In this document: piece by piece, positions 13,401 through 23,609 of the stretch
How the letters are laid out: every line of letters starts with the position of its first letter
Position numbering within the stretch: position 1 is the stretch's first letter
Assembly (NCBI GenBank): GCA_037043015.1
Contig: CM073323.1
Location: forward strand, 22,286,758 to 22,350,757
Length of the DNA: 64,000 nucleotides
DNA from: Bryum argenteum
Taxonomy: Eukaryota; Streptophyta; Bryopsida; Bryales; Bryaceae
Reading direction: 5' to 3'
Translations under genes and position numbers: made by a program
The notes under the pieces: generated by a model
Databases searched by the model: none
The model's input: only the letters and a program-made list of their open reading frames with translations
What the model was told of the DNA's origin: nothing

Positions 13401-16400
13401 GAAGATTTTCTTACACATACTATACTTTAAGTTTCTCTCTTATGAATTTTTAAAAATCATTTGTAATCTGTTATAGAGGTATTCTTATTATCTATTACTA
13501 TTTGTTTTTTGTTATTTGTTGTTAAACATAGTTTATATCTTTTTCTCCCGAAGCAAAATAATTCTTTCTTCTTTAGAAACTCATTCACTCAAGTAAGAAA
13601 AGTGGCTTATTAACCCTTAAGCGCCCACAGTGTCGTTTTTCGACATTCTGGATGTGAGGCTCCGTCTTTGGTGCACAACCCCGCTTTCATCCCATCGATT
13701 TTTCATCCGTCGTTTTTTTGCTCAACTCCTCGGTGGGTTTACTCTACTCCCTCCTTGGATAAATAGTAAAAACCTTGATCCTCAATTTGTGAGAGTGGGC
13801 AAAAGAGATTTTTCATGAAAGTTTTGGTGGTGTGATCTTCACCCCTTTTTTGCATGGATCTTGAAATCCATACCTCCAAATGGCATGCAACTTGGCGGTC
13901 ATACTAATTGCCATGCTCCAAAGAAGATCCTACGGTTGGATTTTCCATTTTCATCTTTTAATTGGTTTTACGCAGTTTTGAAAAAATCAGCATTATTACC
14001 AATTGTTAGGAGCTTTACCCCCCCTTGGGCGTTTAGGGGTTAAAAGTAAAATGCAATAATTGTGTTGTTAATTCCCTTGCCCTAAGATGAGTGTCTTAAT
14101 TTTCCTTTATTCGTTGTTCCATAACAATCAAAGATGGAGGAATACCCACTTATGATATGGAATCCCTTGACTTATGATAAGCAATTTGATCTTGTTTACA
14201 TTATTTAAGCCTCATTATTAAATTTGATTTTGGAAAAAATAAAATAAACAAAAGAAATAAAATTATTAAGTTGAGTAAACTTAACACCGTAAACTTAATT
14301 ATCATAGGCTAAATTTTCCATTTTTTATTTTTCACAAGTTGAAATACACAGATGAACTATATGTTGTGTTTGACATCAATTCTTGCTATCTCATTTTACA
14401 ACCCTTAACCACTAAAGGTCTGAGCGTGCCGTGGTGACCAGTAGAATACGATTTATTTTGGTTGTATTTGGAGTGAATGCACACCTTTAATGGGTTTGAG
14501 TTCAAAGAAGAAGTTGACATTTGAATTAATGCAGTTCTAGTGAGCTATTACAATTCGAGTTTAGAGTTTCTTGTTGGTAGCAAATCCTAATTATACGACA
14601 GCGTACATACTATCCCCAAGGGACTTTTAAGGGTTAATTATAAGTTATTTTTGCAATATTCATTCATTAGTAAAAAGTGATTGTTGTAATGAACCAATCA
14701 AGAAGAATTATATTTTATATGTATATACATTGCGTAGCACTAGTTGTAGACTCGTAGTGATTATAATGATTATCAACCATGAGTCTTCATTACATGGTTA
14801 TTTATTATATGAAACAAGAAAGTACCTACTATTATGATACAATATCAAACTCTGAAGTTCGATATTGTTAATTTATTCTCAACAAGTTATATAAGATATC
14901 TTATGTATATATGTATATATTGTCGTGTAAAAATGTCAATTCAATAGCATATTCTTACCTCTGTCATTTGATATTCAATGTTGTCTCTTTTTCTTGATTG
15001 CACTTCTATAAAGTCATTCAATGTGTATATTGTTCCAACATCTATGTGGAAGAAACGCATGTGCCAGAATTTCACAACTATCTATGATTGAAGAATTTTA
15101 TTAGTATCAGAACCAAGAATAAACTTCTTTTTGTAATATTGGAGATGCGTAATCTATCATAATCAACAAGAACATTATAATTTGTAGAAATCATAGTATA
15201 AATACGACTTATATCATCTTCCAATTCAAAGCTTAAATATGTTTTGATGAGATCATAGAAAGAAAGGTCCGACTATGTTCTTCAAAAAGTCATGCATTGT
15301 TGTAAGCTCTTTAACCATCTTAGATGTGAGAAATTTTATTATTTTAACTACCAACAAACACTTGTTTCCTAACTATCAAACTCTTATTAACTTAACATAA
15401 AGAAGTGCAAGTTATGCTTAACTTAAAGAGTCATGTAAAATATTCTCTCATGAAAAACTCAACCCATGAAGTCCATACTTACCACATTGTGGTCACTGTG
15501 CTTAAAGAACATATGTTGTTTTTGCAAAATCGAAAACTTTGTCTCAATGTATTTCAAGATCCGTATGGTGAAATTTGAAAAAATTATAGGGTTGACTATT
15601 TAGACAGCTATAGACAAGATTTATTGGATGGAGTTTTGATAATCAAATTCAAAAAGAATTTGTTCACAAATTTCAGATCTCAACCTTGTAGGAGCTTTCC
15701 TTTTAGGAGATAAATTATCATCTAGTAAAAAATCCATTCAAGTAGAAGTTAACTTAATATTGAATCATCATATCTTGCATTATACTTGTATGAGAACGTG
15801 TGGTAAAAATCTAGTGAAATTTGATACTTCCACATCAAATTAGTAGGAAGGGAAGGAATTTAGCCTATCTCCTACCTCAACCCCTACCTACCCCAAATTT
15901 TCAAATTCAACGTTTTGGTTGACGAGCTAAAACCTTGAAGAGTCATAGCTTCCTCCTCTAAAGTTTGGTTTCGACAACATTTCATGTATTTATACCCGAT
16001 GTGAGTCTAGCTTCAATGGTAAATATTACATTAGGCACCACAAGCCTTGACTTGGTGGTTAGGGCTTAGGCCCCCAATGAGGAGGTCGTGGGTTCTATTC
16101 CCCATGCCGGCATGGTGCTCACCACTATAGTCCACCCAACTATTGTGGGGGCTCTTTGGACCTTGTTGTATGGGTACCTCAAAGCCCTTTCGGGGGATAC
16201 TATGTCAAAGTATCTTCAAGGCACTTCTAACTAGCTAGAAACTAGCGTAGCTATAGTGTCCACCCTCGCAAGGGGGAAGTAGTATTGTTCCAATTTCCCC
16301 TTGTCCGGTGGCCATCGGGATTTAGCATTACGAACGGACACTTCATTCACGCCGGCCCCTTATAAAGGGACCGGAGTTTCTATCTAAATATTACATTTGA

Positions 16401-17313
16401 GGTGGTATGAGTTTATGGCATGCATTTCAAAATACGCAGCTCTTGTTTAGGCTATTGACATATACGGCATTATTTGTAAATGATCCTGATTTAGTTAAAA
16501 TGACCTTATTCCACTAAAATGCCACACTTTAACTTTCTTAACGGCCATCCAAGAACCACATGGCATTATAGAATTTGGATGTAATATTAGAGAATATGCT
16601 TGATATTATATAACTATCATGGATATTATATCAAGTATTACAAAAATTGTGATATTACAAAATACGTCATTGCATAGGCATACAAATGCAAGTTTTTGTG
16701 AGACAAGATGGCACTTGAAATAGTGCCTTTTCAACTACATTGAGAATTTTTGGAAGAGCTCCGATTACTTGGATAATTTTTTTTTTTCATAAACTTTTAT
16801 TTAAAAGTGGTTTTAAAATTAAATCCTAGATTCAAATGCCTCACCATTTGTGAGATCACAAGAAGTTTATTTTCCCCTTGTAATAGAGATAGAGGTGTTT
16901 CGTGAGCCAAAAGAATCAGTTTCAAAAGAAATTCTGACATGATTATCTTCAAATTCCTCTTCCTAAGTGAGTTAGGTACATGTCTACATAATTTGTCATT
17001 GTTATGTCCTGTGGGCATATCATGTAGAGTAGGTTAAACAGACACTTTATTTGCACCAACCCTTATAGGTGTGGTATTCTTCTTCTTCTTCTTCTTCTTC
17101 TTCTTCATCTACATAACTTTGACCTTCATAGGACCTATAAAACCTAGAGAAAAGCTTGAATTTTGACATGAAGGTATGCTAAAATTCAAATTTAAAGGTT
17201 GATATCTAACAATAGAAAAGGCATGTAAAGTGTTATTGAATTGGAAATTCAAATCATGAAATCTTGTTCTTATTCCTATGCTACATGCTTTAAAAAAATA
17301 AAAATAAAATAAA

Positions 17314-17347
<34 letters not shown>

Positions 17348-19890
17348 TATATATATACACATATATATATATATAAGAAAAAGGAAAAAAGAAAAAAAAA
17401 GAAAAAAAGTTAAATCTTAGTTTTTGGATGACTTTCAAAGTTTATGCATTTTTAATGATTTTGGGCACATTTGAGCATGCCCCTAAAATGCTTTGAAACT
17501 TTTAAATTGTGAGGAAAGTTGAAGTATGAATGATCTTCTTGGAATGATACTAGAAAACTCTACAAGCCTCATAACTTTCAACTTCATACTATTTATATTA
17601 TTTAGTAACTTAAAAGGTGTCCAAAGTCAAAACGTCACAATTTGGGCTTCACTCTTCTCTAGGAGTTGACATCATAGCATGTATTTGGTGGAATGAATCA
17701 AATTTGTGACTATTCATCTTTAGAAGCAAGAAGATATTAAGGTTTTTTATAGCAAAATGTTTGCTAGTACATTTTAACCTGAAATGATTAAGTTGTATGA
17801 TCAAGGTATTTAAATTATATGGTTTAAAATTAAAAAAATAGGTGTGTGATTTCTCCATAATGAGATAGATATTTGAATAATTGATAAACCAATATCAATT
17901 GTAGTTGAGTTCTTTTGATAATTATATAAGCTCAATAATCATTTGCGTACAATAATTGTAATTTTCAAAATGATGTTTGATATAGACAAGGTAGTATAGT
18001 AATGATAATATGTGCATGATTTAAATTCCGTTATAACTATGTATAAGCAAACTGTAGTAGATTATGAACTTATGTTTCATAGAGATTATTTCTAAATTAT
18101 GGTGGCATGAGAAACATAAATAAAAACTTGTCCATACTAGATGTATAATCTTATTCCTATAGAACACAAGTTATTTGATAGCAATCATATGACAAATGAA
18201 ACCAACCAAACTCTTCAAACATAGATAAAATTACAAATTCCGCAATAAGATAAAAGTACAACTTTTGCAATAGTGCAAAGCTTACATTAGTATTATACAA
18301 GTTTGTGCAATTCAAAATGTTTCAAATGGTTGTAGAAGTACCTCGCGAATTTGCATCAAAACAACTGAAAAGATGACATTGGCAATAAACAAATATTTCT
18401 TGATTAAATTAATTGCTATTCCTTTCTTTTTCCTTCTTACATAAGATTTCCACATTGCGTACGTTCTCCATATTTTATACTACAATGAGAAAACAAGCAC
18501 CTTTGAATAATTTTGTAACCTCTAAATTGTACTTTTTTTTCTAAATTCTTCATATTGAATGAAATCTTATACAAAGTATACATATATATACTACAAACTT
18601 GTTTTAGATTGAAATAATACAACGTACTTGACGAAAGATGTCTAAATACATGATACATCTGAAAGTATTATATCCTCTCTCCCATTGATCTAATGCTTCA
18701 AACTCTGAAAAATGCATCACAACAAATATTATACAAACCATATAAAGACAAACTATATAGGAACCATTGATTAGTGAGAATTTACAACATATGCAATCCA
18801 TATATACATGTAACAACATAGAAATTGCAAGCTTGTCTGTACCTCTAACAATGGTGTAGATTATATATACATCAATTTAAAGAGTTTGAAATCAAATAAG
18901 ATAAGTATGAGTATACATAAGATTGTGACCTCAACCTTCAACTTATTTGATTGAATGGGAAAGTATTGTTTTGTTTCTTATACAACATATGATATTCACA
19001 ATATAAGCATTGATGATAAGTATCATATACAAGAAGAAATTTTACCTGCTTTTCCTTCCCTAAAGAGTGTTACACCTTTACAACTCATTGTATAAAAGTA
19101 CGGCCCTTCAAGGTTACAATATCGAACAATCTCTAGTTCATAGGGATCATATTTTGGTGACTTTGGATTCTTTGGTGGTTGCAAGTATACAAACTCCGGC
19201 CTTGTTGGATCCGCTTTTAGGGATCCTACATCAATGTCACACTTTCTTTGTAAACATTTGAAATTGAAATTATATTAGGTTTTCTATGAAAAAAGTAGTG
19301 ATAATTGTACTTCCACGAGTATGATCAAGCCCAAAGACTTTGATTGTTGCAAAATCATTACTGCAATATGTAATCAAGTTGTAGTTGCCAACTTTGTTAT
19401 ATTGAGACTTTTTACAATTTTGTTTTAAAAACGACTATGAAGGTTTTTCTTTTTCCCAAAAATTCTCAACATGACAAATTTGGCCATCACAAACGCTAAG
19501 ATTCACAATACAATGTTCATATAGAGTATAAATGTTAGGGATCATACTAAAAAATGGTAACCACATGTAATCCGGTTCCGATTCCGGAGTTGCCATTGCA
19601 AATTTCCCTAATTTCCGCTTCCAAGCTTCTTTACTCGTTGTACTACTTTCGACGGGTAGAAGATGTTTTGGTGGTGGGTACACTTGTGCCAATTCGGGCA
19701 TCTCCAACACAAGAGGATGACTAAAGTGAATGTCTTTGTTTGTCTTTGGACCTTGCGGATATGTTTTTATCGTGGGTCCCCTAAGTCGTCTTTCAATCGA
19801 ATTTTCCGTAATTTTACGTTTTTTCGATCCTTGACTATCATTGGTCGCAACGGACTCCTCGTCCATATCCTTCGTACTACTCGAAGCCAT
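265..19890 (-). CDS. Axonemal dynein heavy chain, N-terminal part (12 exons; 3' end outside window)
   Basis: This is an ATPase motor subunit of flagellar dynein arms, expected in motile sperm. Exons, 5' to 3' on the minus strand: 19890-19548, 19225-19046, 18704-18628, 18479-18342, 15081-14959, 5327-5133, 4947-4555, 4119-3922, 2534-2445, 1840-1727, 1394-1302 and 553-265. All introns are GT-AG, phases agree throughout, and the 744 codons have no stop. Recognisable pieces of the tail/linker region are YDPYELEIVRY and YTMSCKGVTLF (exon 2), ALDQWERGYNTFRCIMYLDIF (exon 3, here written as one motif short of the full exon), YKIWRTYAMWKSYVRRKK (exon 4), TIYTLNDFIEVQ (exon 5), RLADYIVTDGL (exon 7), EAEKKLRVVPSGVEEFVD (exon 11) and a coiled-coil-like stretch in exon 12. 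The short N-terminus suggests a single-headed inner-arm class, by inference only. Start ATG is at 19890. Exons 6-7 carry Lys- and Glu-rich insertions. The AAA+ motor would lie left of the window. Confidence 0.85.
954..1214. mobile_element. MITE with TA target duplication, in a dynein intron
   Basis: A 261-bp element has matching inverted ends starting ACCCCAATTCC, followed by a TTAAAATGGCA-like segment, and is flanked by TA on both sides (952-953 and 1215-1216). The interior is AT-rich and non-coding. TA duplication suggests a Tc1/mariner-like origin, but the ends are not the standard Stowaway sequence. A decayed relative lies at 16478-16735. Confidence 0.6.
2002..2053. repeat. (TATG)n/(TACG)n microsatellite
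   Basis: About twelve 4-bp units alternate between GTAC and GTAT forms. The tract lies inside a dynein intron. Confidence 0.85.
2535..3921. other. Dynein intron, AT-rich, no gene seen
   Basis: This 1.4-kb intron lies between exons 8 and 9. Short AT-rich reading frames in it have no recognisable family features. Near 3690 the sequence CCAAAAAACACAAGG runs into TTTTTAGGGGTTA, which resembles the right end of a TTAA element; no clear left end was found. Confidence 0.5.
5005..5096. mobile_element. Short palindromic MITE in a 185-bp dynein intron
   Basis: Inverted arms read GGAAGGTGGTCTGAGTAAAG at the left and, reverse-complemented, GGAAAGATGGTATGAGTAAA at the right, so the 92-bp unit is almost a perfect hairpin. 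A second inner palindrome (AGCCATACT...AGTATGGCT) sits near the centre. It fills about half of the intron between exons 6 and 7. Related copies lie at 25632-25750 and 27972-28086. Confidence 0.65.
5685..6054. mobile_element. TTAA-bounded piggyBac-like MITE, 370 bp
   Basis: The left end reads TTAACCCTTAAACGCCCATG and the right end CTTGGGCGTTGAAGGGTTAA, giving inverted termini with TTAA at both borders, the piggyBac target-site signature. No coding capacity. Part of its interior (GCAGCCCAAAATTGGATC onward) recurs at 61076-61272. Confidence 0.7.
6885..7165 (-). mobile_element. tRNA-derived SINE, 5'-truncated
   Basis: The reverse complement matches the body and 3' part of the full-length SINE at 16033-16385 (ACTATAGTCCACCCAACTAT; GGTACCTCAAAGCCC; CACTTCATTCACGCCGGCCCC) and ends in a (TATC)n-like tail. 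The tRNA-like head with boxes A and B is missing. It lies in the 9.6-kb dynein intron. Confidence 0.75.
7809..8145 (-). mobile_element. tRNA-derived SINE, full length
   Basis: The element is flanked by an 11-bp direct repeat, ATTGTAGAAAG, at 7798-7808 and 8146-8156. On the minus strand it starts at a tRNA-like head: CTTGGTGGTTAGGG resembles box A, and GTGGGTTCTATT resembles box B. It ends in CTTCTTCTTC. Its body diverges from the copy at 16033-16385, so it may represent a subfamily. Confidence 0.8.
8620..8830 (+). repeat. Fragment of the 26363-26901 element family
   Basis: The segment around GGATGTTTACCATCTGAAAA resembles the interior of the TTAA element at 26363-26901 and the sequence right of the piggyBac at 34060-34200. 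The ends are degraded. It abuts the left end of the 8835-11366 element. Confidence 0.5.
10071..10268 (+). mobile_element. Non-autonomous Helitron-like element, 198 bp
   Basis: It begins TCTACTTCTATAAC after an A and ends CTAG before a T, matching Helitron insertion between A and T. A hairpin GTCG-GGA-CGAC (10244-10254) lies ten bases before the CTAG, as in Helitron 3' ends. It has no coding capacity. Confidence 0.55.
10376..10428. repeat. Poly-A run
   Basis: About 52 consecutive A residues lie within the Helitron-like cluster. Runs of this length are prone to assembly length error. Confidence 0.9.
11608..11871. mobile_element. TTAA-type MITE, degraded left end
   Basis: The right end reads CTCCTTTAAGGGTTAA and the left end a degenerate TTGATCCTAAAGTCG. 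The interior contains CTACGGTTGGATTTTCC, a segment shared with several other TTAA elements in the window. Related copies lie at 15462-15712 and at the start of 62960-63836. Confidence 0.5.
11872..13609. other. Dynein intron, no gene seen
   Basis: AT-rich intronic DNA in the 9.6-kb intron between exons 5 and 6. I see no coding exon, RNA gene or bounded element here. Confidence 0.5.
13610..14043. mobile_element. TTAA-bounded piggyBac-like MITE, copy 1 of a near-identical pair
   Basis: The 434-bp element is bounded by TTAACCCTTAAGCGCCCACA and TTGGGCGTTTAGGGGTTAA. It differs from the copy at 22675-23108 at only a handful of positions, so both are recent insertions. Small open frames in it are shared by both copies, but nothing suggests a protein. 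Confidence 0.8.
14405..14637. mobile_element. Deletion derivative of the piggyBac element, 233 bp
   Basis: The left end reads TTAACCACTAAAGGTCTGAG followed by CGTGCCG; the right end reads AAGGGACTTTTAAGGGTTAA. The subterminal CTGAGCGTGCCG is also found just inside the left end of the large piggyBac at 28799, which suggests this is a non-autonomous relative mobilised by that transposase family. Confidence 0.6.
15462..15712. repeat. Decayed relative of the 11608-11871 MITE
   Basis: It shares ACCACATTGTGG, the ATATGTTGTT block and the TTCAAGATC(C/T)GTA block with 11608-11871 and 62960-63190. The termini have decayed (CCTTTTAGGAGATAA at the right). Confidence 0.45.
16033..16385 (+). mobile_element. 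tRNA-derived SINE, full-length reference copy
   Basis: The 353-bp element is flanked by a perfect 12-bp target duplication, AAATATTACATT (16021-16032 and 16386-16397). The head resembles a tRNA: TTGGTGGTTAGGG for box A and GTGGGTTCTATTCC for box B, the internal RNA polymerase III promoter. The body runs through TTGTATGGGTACCTCAAAGC to ACTTCATTCACGCCGG and ends TTTCTATCT. It lies in the dynein intron between exons 4 and 5. Other copies: 6885-7165, 7809-8145, 57700-57905. Confidence 0.85.
16478..16735 (-). repeat. Decayed copy of the TA-type MITE at 954-1214
   Basis: The order of short matches on the opposite strand agrees with 954-1214: AAAATG blocks near one end, ACTTTC, ACCACATGGCATTATA-like sequence, then a GTGATATTACA block. 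The terminal repeats are eroded. Confidence 0.45.
16992..17107 (+). mobile_element. 5'-truncated SINE with (TTC)n tail
   Basis: Flanking direct repeats TCTACATAA occur at 16983-16991 and 17108-17116. The insert resembles a SINE 3' end (AGACACTTTATTTGCACC) and finishes in about nine TTC units. The uninterrupted sequence is visible in repeat B copies elsewhere in the window, which supports insertion. Confidence 0.65.
17313..17374. repeat. (AT)n microsatellite
   Basis: About 60 bp of alternating A and T, with one interruption, inside a dynein intron. Confidence 0.9.
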
Positions 19891-20454
19891 TTTAGCGGAC
19901 GAGTGTTGATGGTGCGGCCAAAAATGGAGTTAATGAATCATATCCTACGATCCTCTTGCAATAATCTTGACATCCTCATGAGTAAAGTTGACCTATTTTG
20001 TGGGTCAAAAAAACAAAGTGTAGAAATTGATGAATACCTATGCATGCCTTATAGTTTGAAAAAACTATAATTTTGTTCTATCGTACATTTGAAATATGGT
20101 TAAAAAGCATGCCTAAAGAACTAAATTATTTGTGGTACTTTTTATTCATGAAATGGTTTGAATCTAAACTTCAATTTACCACGTAGTACCACTCTACAAT
20201 ATGAAACAAAATTTAATGGACGATGTATATGATATTGTTTAGGGTTTCGACAAGTAATAATTCTTTAACAAATTTTAGGTTTTAGGTTTAGGTTTGGGGT
20301 TTTGACAAGTAATGAACATATATATTTTAAACCAAAAAACATGTGGAACCTAACCTGATGATTGATTTTCAGTGTAAATTTACACTAATGTGCAAATTTT
20401 TAGTTTGTAACTTAATTGGAGGTATGTAACTATAGGATTTCCTACCTAACTTGT
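19891..20454. other. Region upstream of the dynein start codon
   Basis: The dynein promoter and 5' UTR should lie here on the minus strand. The sequence is AT-rich and I cannot assign a TATA box or transcription start. A degenerate run of TTTAGG/TTTAGGTTT units near 20222-20300 resembles the plant telomere repeat but is too short to call. Confidence 0.4.
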
Positions 20455-20960
20455 TTATGAACATGTGGACCAAATCCCAGTTTCAATTTCCTCACCATTT
20501 GTGACATATGAAAGCTTTAAGTTGAAAAAAATTAAAAAATAAAAAAAATAAATTGTTGTTGCAAAAAGAAATTGACTTGATGTGTAAGCTGAAAGAACCA
20601 ATTTCAAAAGTGAATTTGACAAGAAGCTCTTCAAATTCTTGTTCCTAGGTGAGTTTGGTACATGTGGACATTATTTTACCCTCTTAGGACCTACATAACA
20701 TGAGGTTGGTTTGGTTTATACATTAAGGTATTAAAATTCAACTCAAGAGCCACTTCTTAATATTATAAAAGGCACATAAAAATTATTGAATTCAAAATTC
20801 AAATGGTAAGAATATGCCTTGGTAATTCTTTCACACATACAAAAAACAAAGCTTGAAAAAATTAGCATCTGAAATTTTGGTTTTTTTTTTTTTGAAGTTT
20901 CTACAATCTAAATGATAGTTGGCATAGTTTGAGGATGAACGAATTTCAGAGCACAATTGA
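20455..20960 (+). repeat. Dispersed repeat B, copy 2
   Basis: It carries CCTCACCATTTGTGACAT, TTGTTCCTAGGTGAGTTTGG, TCTTAGGACCTACATAACAT and AATTATTGAATTC in the same order as copies 1 and 3. It has no interrupting SINE. Confidence 0.55.
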
Positions 20961-21099
20961 ACTATGAATTAATGGCATGCATTTCAGTAAATACAACTTT
21001 TGTTTTTAGGTTTTTAGACAATAAGCATATTTTACTATTTTGAGCCAAATGCGGAACCAAATTTGTATTTCATGGTTTTCCTAATACAAGTAGGATCTA

Positions 21100-21780
21100 A
21101 GACGAATTCCAACACAACGTAGGTAGAAAAATTCTTATCCAAATACCTTCGGTATTGGAATGCAGTGACGTATTTATAATGAAAAAAGTGAAAAAACAGA
21201 TGAATTTTGACGAACAATGTGCCCTTTTGGTGCCGCTAGATTTCAACTTTGTATTTTGATATGGTTTTAGATCTAACTCTAGATTTAAGTGGTAGGAACC
21301 TTGACCCAATCGAATGTGTTTTGAAGAAAAGGAGAAATTTGAGTGCAAGGAGTGTAGATTTGGACTATTTCTCTCTGTAAATTTTTTTGGCGGTTTTCAC
21401 CATAGCAAGGCTATAATTTGAACAAAGAATAATTTTTGATGAATATTTCATGTACAAGAGTATTATCAAGATGAAGTTGAACAACTTCCCAGTTGGTGAA
21501 CTTTTCATTGCAATAGGTTTGTTGGTAGCAATTTCTCTTCAAAGTGAAATTGATGAAATCTTGTGATCATTATCGAGTTTTAAAATGTTATGATTTCACA
21601 ATCTGGGAGGCCTCATGATTGAAAACTTTATCCATGTGATCTAAAACAAGTCTACTACAAGATTATATGGTTGAGATCAAGATAGCTTACTTTCATTTTC
21701 ATCTATGATTCTTTAGTAATCGTGTGTTTCTAGGATCCAACCTCCCCCCCTCCCTTTGGGCATTTAAGAGTTACACTTAT
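21100..21780 (+). repeat. Relative of the right half of the 8835-11366 element
   Basis: Blocks shared with 10700-11366 include TATCCAAATACCTTCGGTAT, GAGTGCAAGGAGT, GGTTTTCACCAT, CACAATCTGGGAGGCCTCAT and the closing GGGCATTTAAGAGTTA, a degraded right terminus. The left terminus was not found. Confidence 0.5.
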
Positions 21781-22674
21781 TAGAACATGACGAACAAGGT
21801 TTTAAGCTTAACTACTTCTCAGTATCTACTTGAGAGATATTGTCTTCCTAGAAATTCCAACAAAACACGTACATCCTTGAGGAGTATTTAAAGCATTCCA
21901 ATATGGTATCATGTACATTCACTTAGATTCTTTAGCATGGATTTATGTAGAAAATATGAAACGTGAGGTATTGAAATCTTCATTGTATATTCGTGTAATA
22001 AACTTTATACATATGATGGGATCAAATTTTGAGTCTTAAGGCTAGGTCTAGATATAACGCAAGAATATTATGTTTGAGTCATAATATATATTTACAAATT
22101 TCATCATTTTCACTTTGAAGTATTGGAATAGTTGCTAATAAATCACTTGCAATCAAGAAATCTTCAGCAAGAACTTTGTTTACCTTCATCTTCATCAAAA
22201 GAACAATTTTGTACCAGGAATAACATAAAAAAGGAAAAGAATAAAAAATAGTAATAATAAACATTGCTCAACAAATAGCTTCACTTATAATCTCATCTTA
22301 AATTAAGAGAAGATTTCTACAACAAAAACTAGATATACGGTATAATCCAATCAACAAGTAGAGTTAACGTTTGAAGATGAGTGAAGGATATACAACTCCT
22401 CGAGAACGATTTGGTATTTTGGTTTTGTATTTTGGTTTTGTTTTGTGTAGGAAAATTAATGCAAATTTGATATTTTTTATTATAATTATTATAGTAAGAA
22501 TTCCTTCCAACTAAAAAGTTGTTGGCTTTCACAAGAATTCATGAAATTCGGTTGTACGGTTTTACATAGATTTGCACTTTCCTTGGCAAAAACTAGACCC
22601 AATGTCAAATCTAATGCAAGAAATTTTGTTAAGTACAAATATTGGATGCAATTTTTTTTTGTCTCTTCTAAGTT

Positions 22675-23108
22675 TTAACCCTTAAGCGTCCACAGTGTTG
22701 TTTTTCGACATTCTGGATGTGAGGCTCCGTCTTTGGTACACAACCCCGCTTTCATCCCATCAATTTTTCATCCGCCGTTTTTTTTGCTCAACTCCTCGGT
22801 GGGTTTACTCTACTCCCTCCTTGGATAAATAGTAAAAACCTTGATCCTCAATTTGTGAGAGTGGGCAAAAGAGATTTTTCATGAAAGTTTTGGTGGTGTG
22901 ATCTTCACCCCTTTTTTGCATGGATCTTGAAATCCATACCTCCAAATGGCATGCAACTTGGCGGTCATACTAATTGCCATGCTCCAAAGAAGATCCTACG
23001 GTTGGATTTTCCATTTTCATCTTTTAATTGGTTTTACGCAGTTTTGAAAAAATCAGCATTATTACCAATTGTTAGGAGCTTTACCCCCCCTTGGCGTTTA
23101 GGGGTTAA
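22675..23108. mobile_element. TTAA-bounded piggyBac-like MITE, copy 2 of a near-identical pair
   Basis: Bounded by TTAACCCTTAAGCGTCCACA and CCTTGGCGTTTAGGGGTTAA and nearly identical over 434 bp to 13610-14043. Differences are single-base changes plus small indels. Confidence 0.8.
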
Positions 23109-23609
23109 CTTGTATTCCAAAATTTCCAATTATAACACCAAAGGTGTCCAATACCTTTCTTTTGTATATAGAGAAAAGCAATCTTGGCGAAAAGAATTTG
23201 ACTTTTGATGAAACTTTTAAGTGCTTTTTAGTTGATTGTAGATGGTCAAATTTTCATATATAAATATAATATATATTATAGTATGCCCTACCGATGTTGC
23301 CATGCCCACTTAAATAATTTTATCATGCCCCTCTTGTTATTTCCGCTAGATCTATGATAAGGTCATGTAGTTTTCGGCAATTTGGGGGCCAAAATTACTT
23401 GAATATTCAATTACTCGGGAGCTGTCAACACGTTTTGTAACTCTTAAAAAAAAACTTGATTCCAACGACAGGTCCTACGGCCCAATACAACCTGCGGTGC
23501 CCAAGATCATAATGTCATGTTCAAAACAAAACAAAACAAATAAACTACTTGCTTCAAATAATATATATAATCATAATATATTTTTGAGCGAATATCAATG
23601 CTTTTAAAC

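Larger units (their letters stand above)
16795..17560 (+). repeat. Dispersed repeat B, copy 1, split by a SINE
   Basis: It shares CTCACCATTTGTGAGATC, CTTCCTAAGTGAGTTAGG, TCATAGGACCTATAAAACCT and further blocks with copies at 20455-20960 and 61880-62600. No coding content was recognised and the termini are undefined. A 116-bp SINE fragment interrupts it at 16992-17107. Confidence 0.6.

Noticed and set aside
13861..14043. Open frame shared by both 434-bp MITEs (also 22927-23208)
   Set aside because: Its identity follows from the near-identity of the two young elements. No protein features, and the C-terminal ends differ because of a 1-bp indel.
15160..15320. Coding-like minus-strand frames just before dynein exon 5
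   Set aside because: Exon 4 joins exon 5 in phase with a sensible dynein sequence. The intervening frames are in conflicting phases and one ends in a stop.
16040..16115. Possible tRNA gene
   Set aside because: Boxes A and B are present, but the sequence does not fold as a full cloverleaf and continues into a repeated SINE body.
19663..20070. Plus-strand 135-codon frame
   Set aside because: Mostly the antisense shadow of dynein exon 1.
20222..20302. TTTAGG-like run resembling the plant telomere repeat
   Set aside because: Too short and irregular for an interstitial telomere array.
22079..22264. AT-rich minus-strand frame upstream of the dynein start
   Set aside because: No family features, no convincing splice context, and length within chance for AT-rich DNA.
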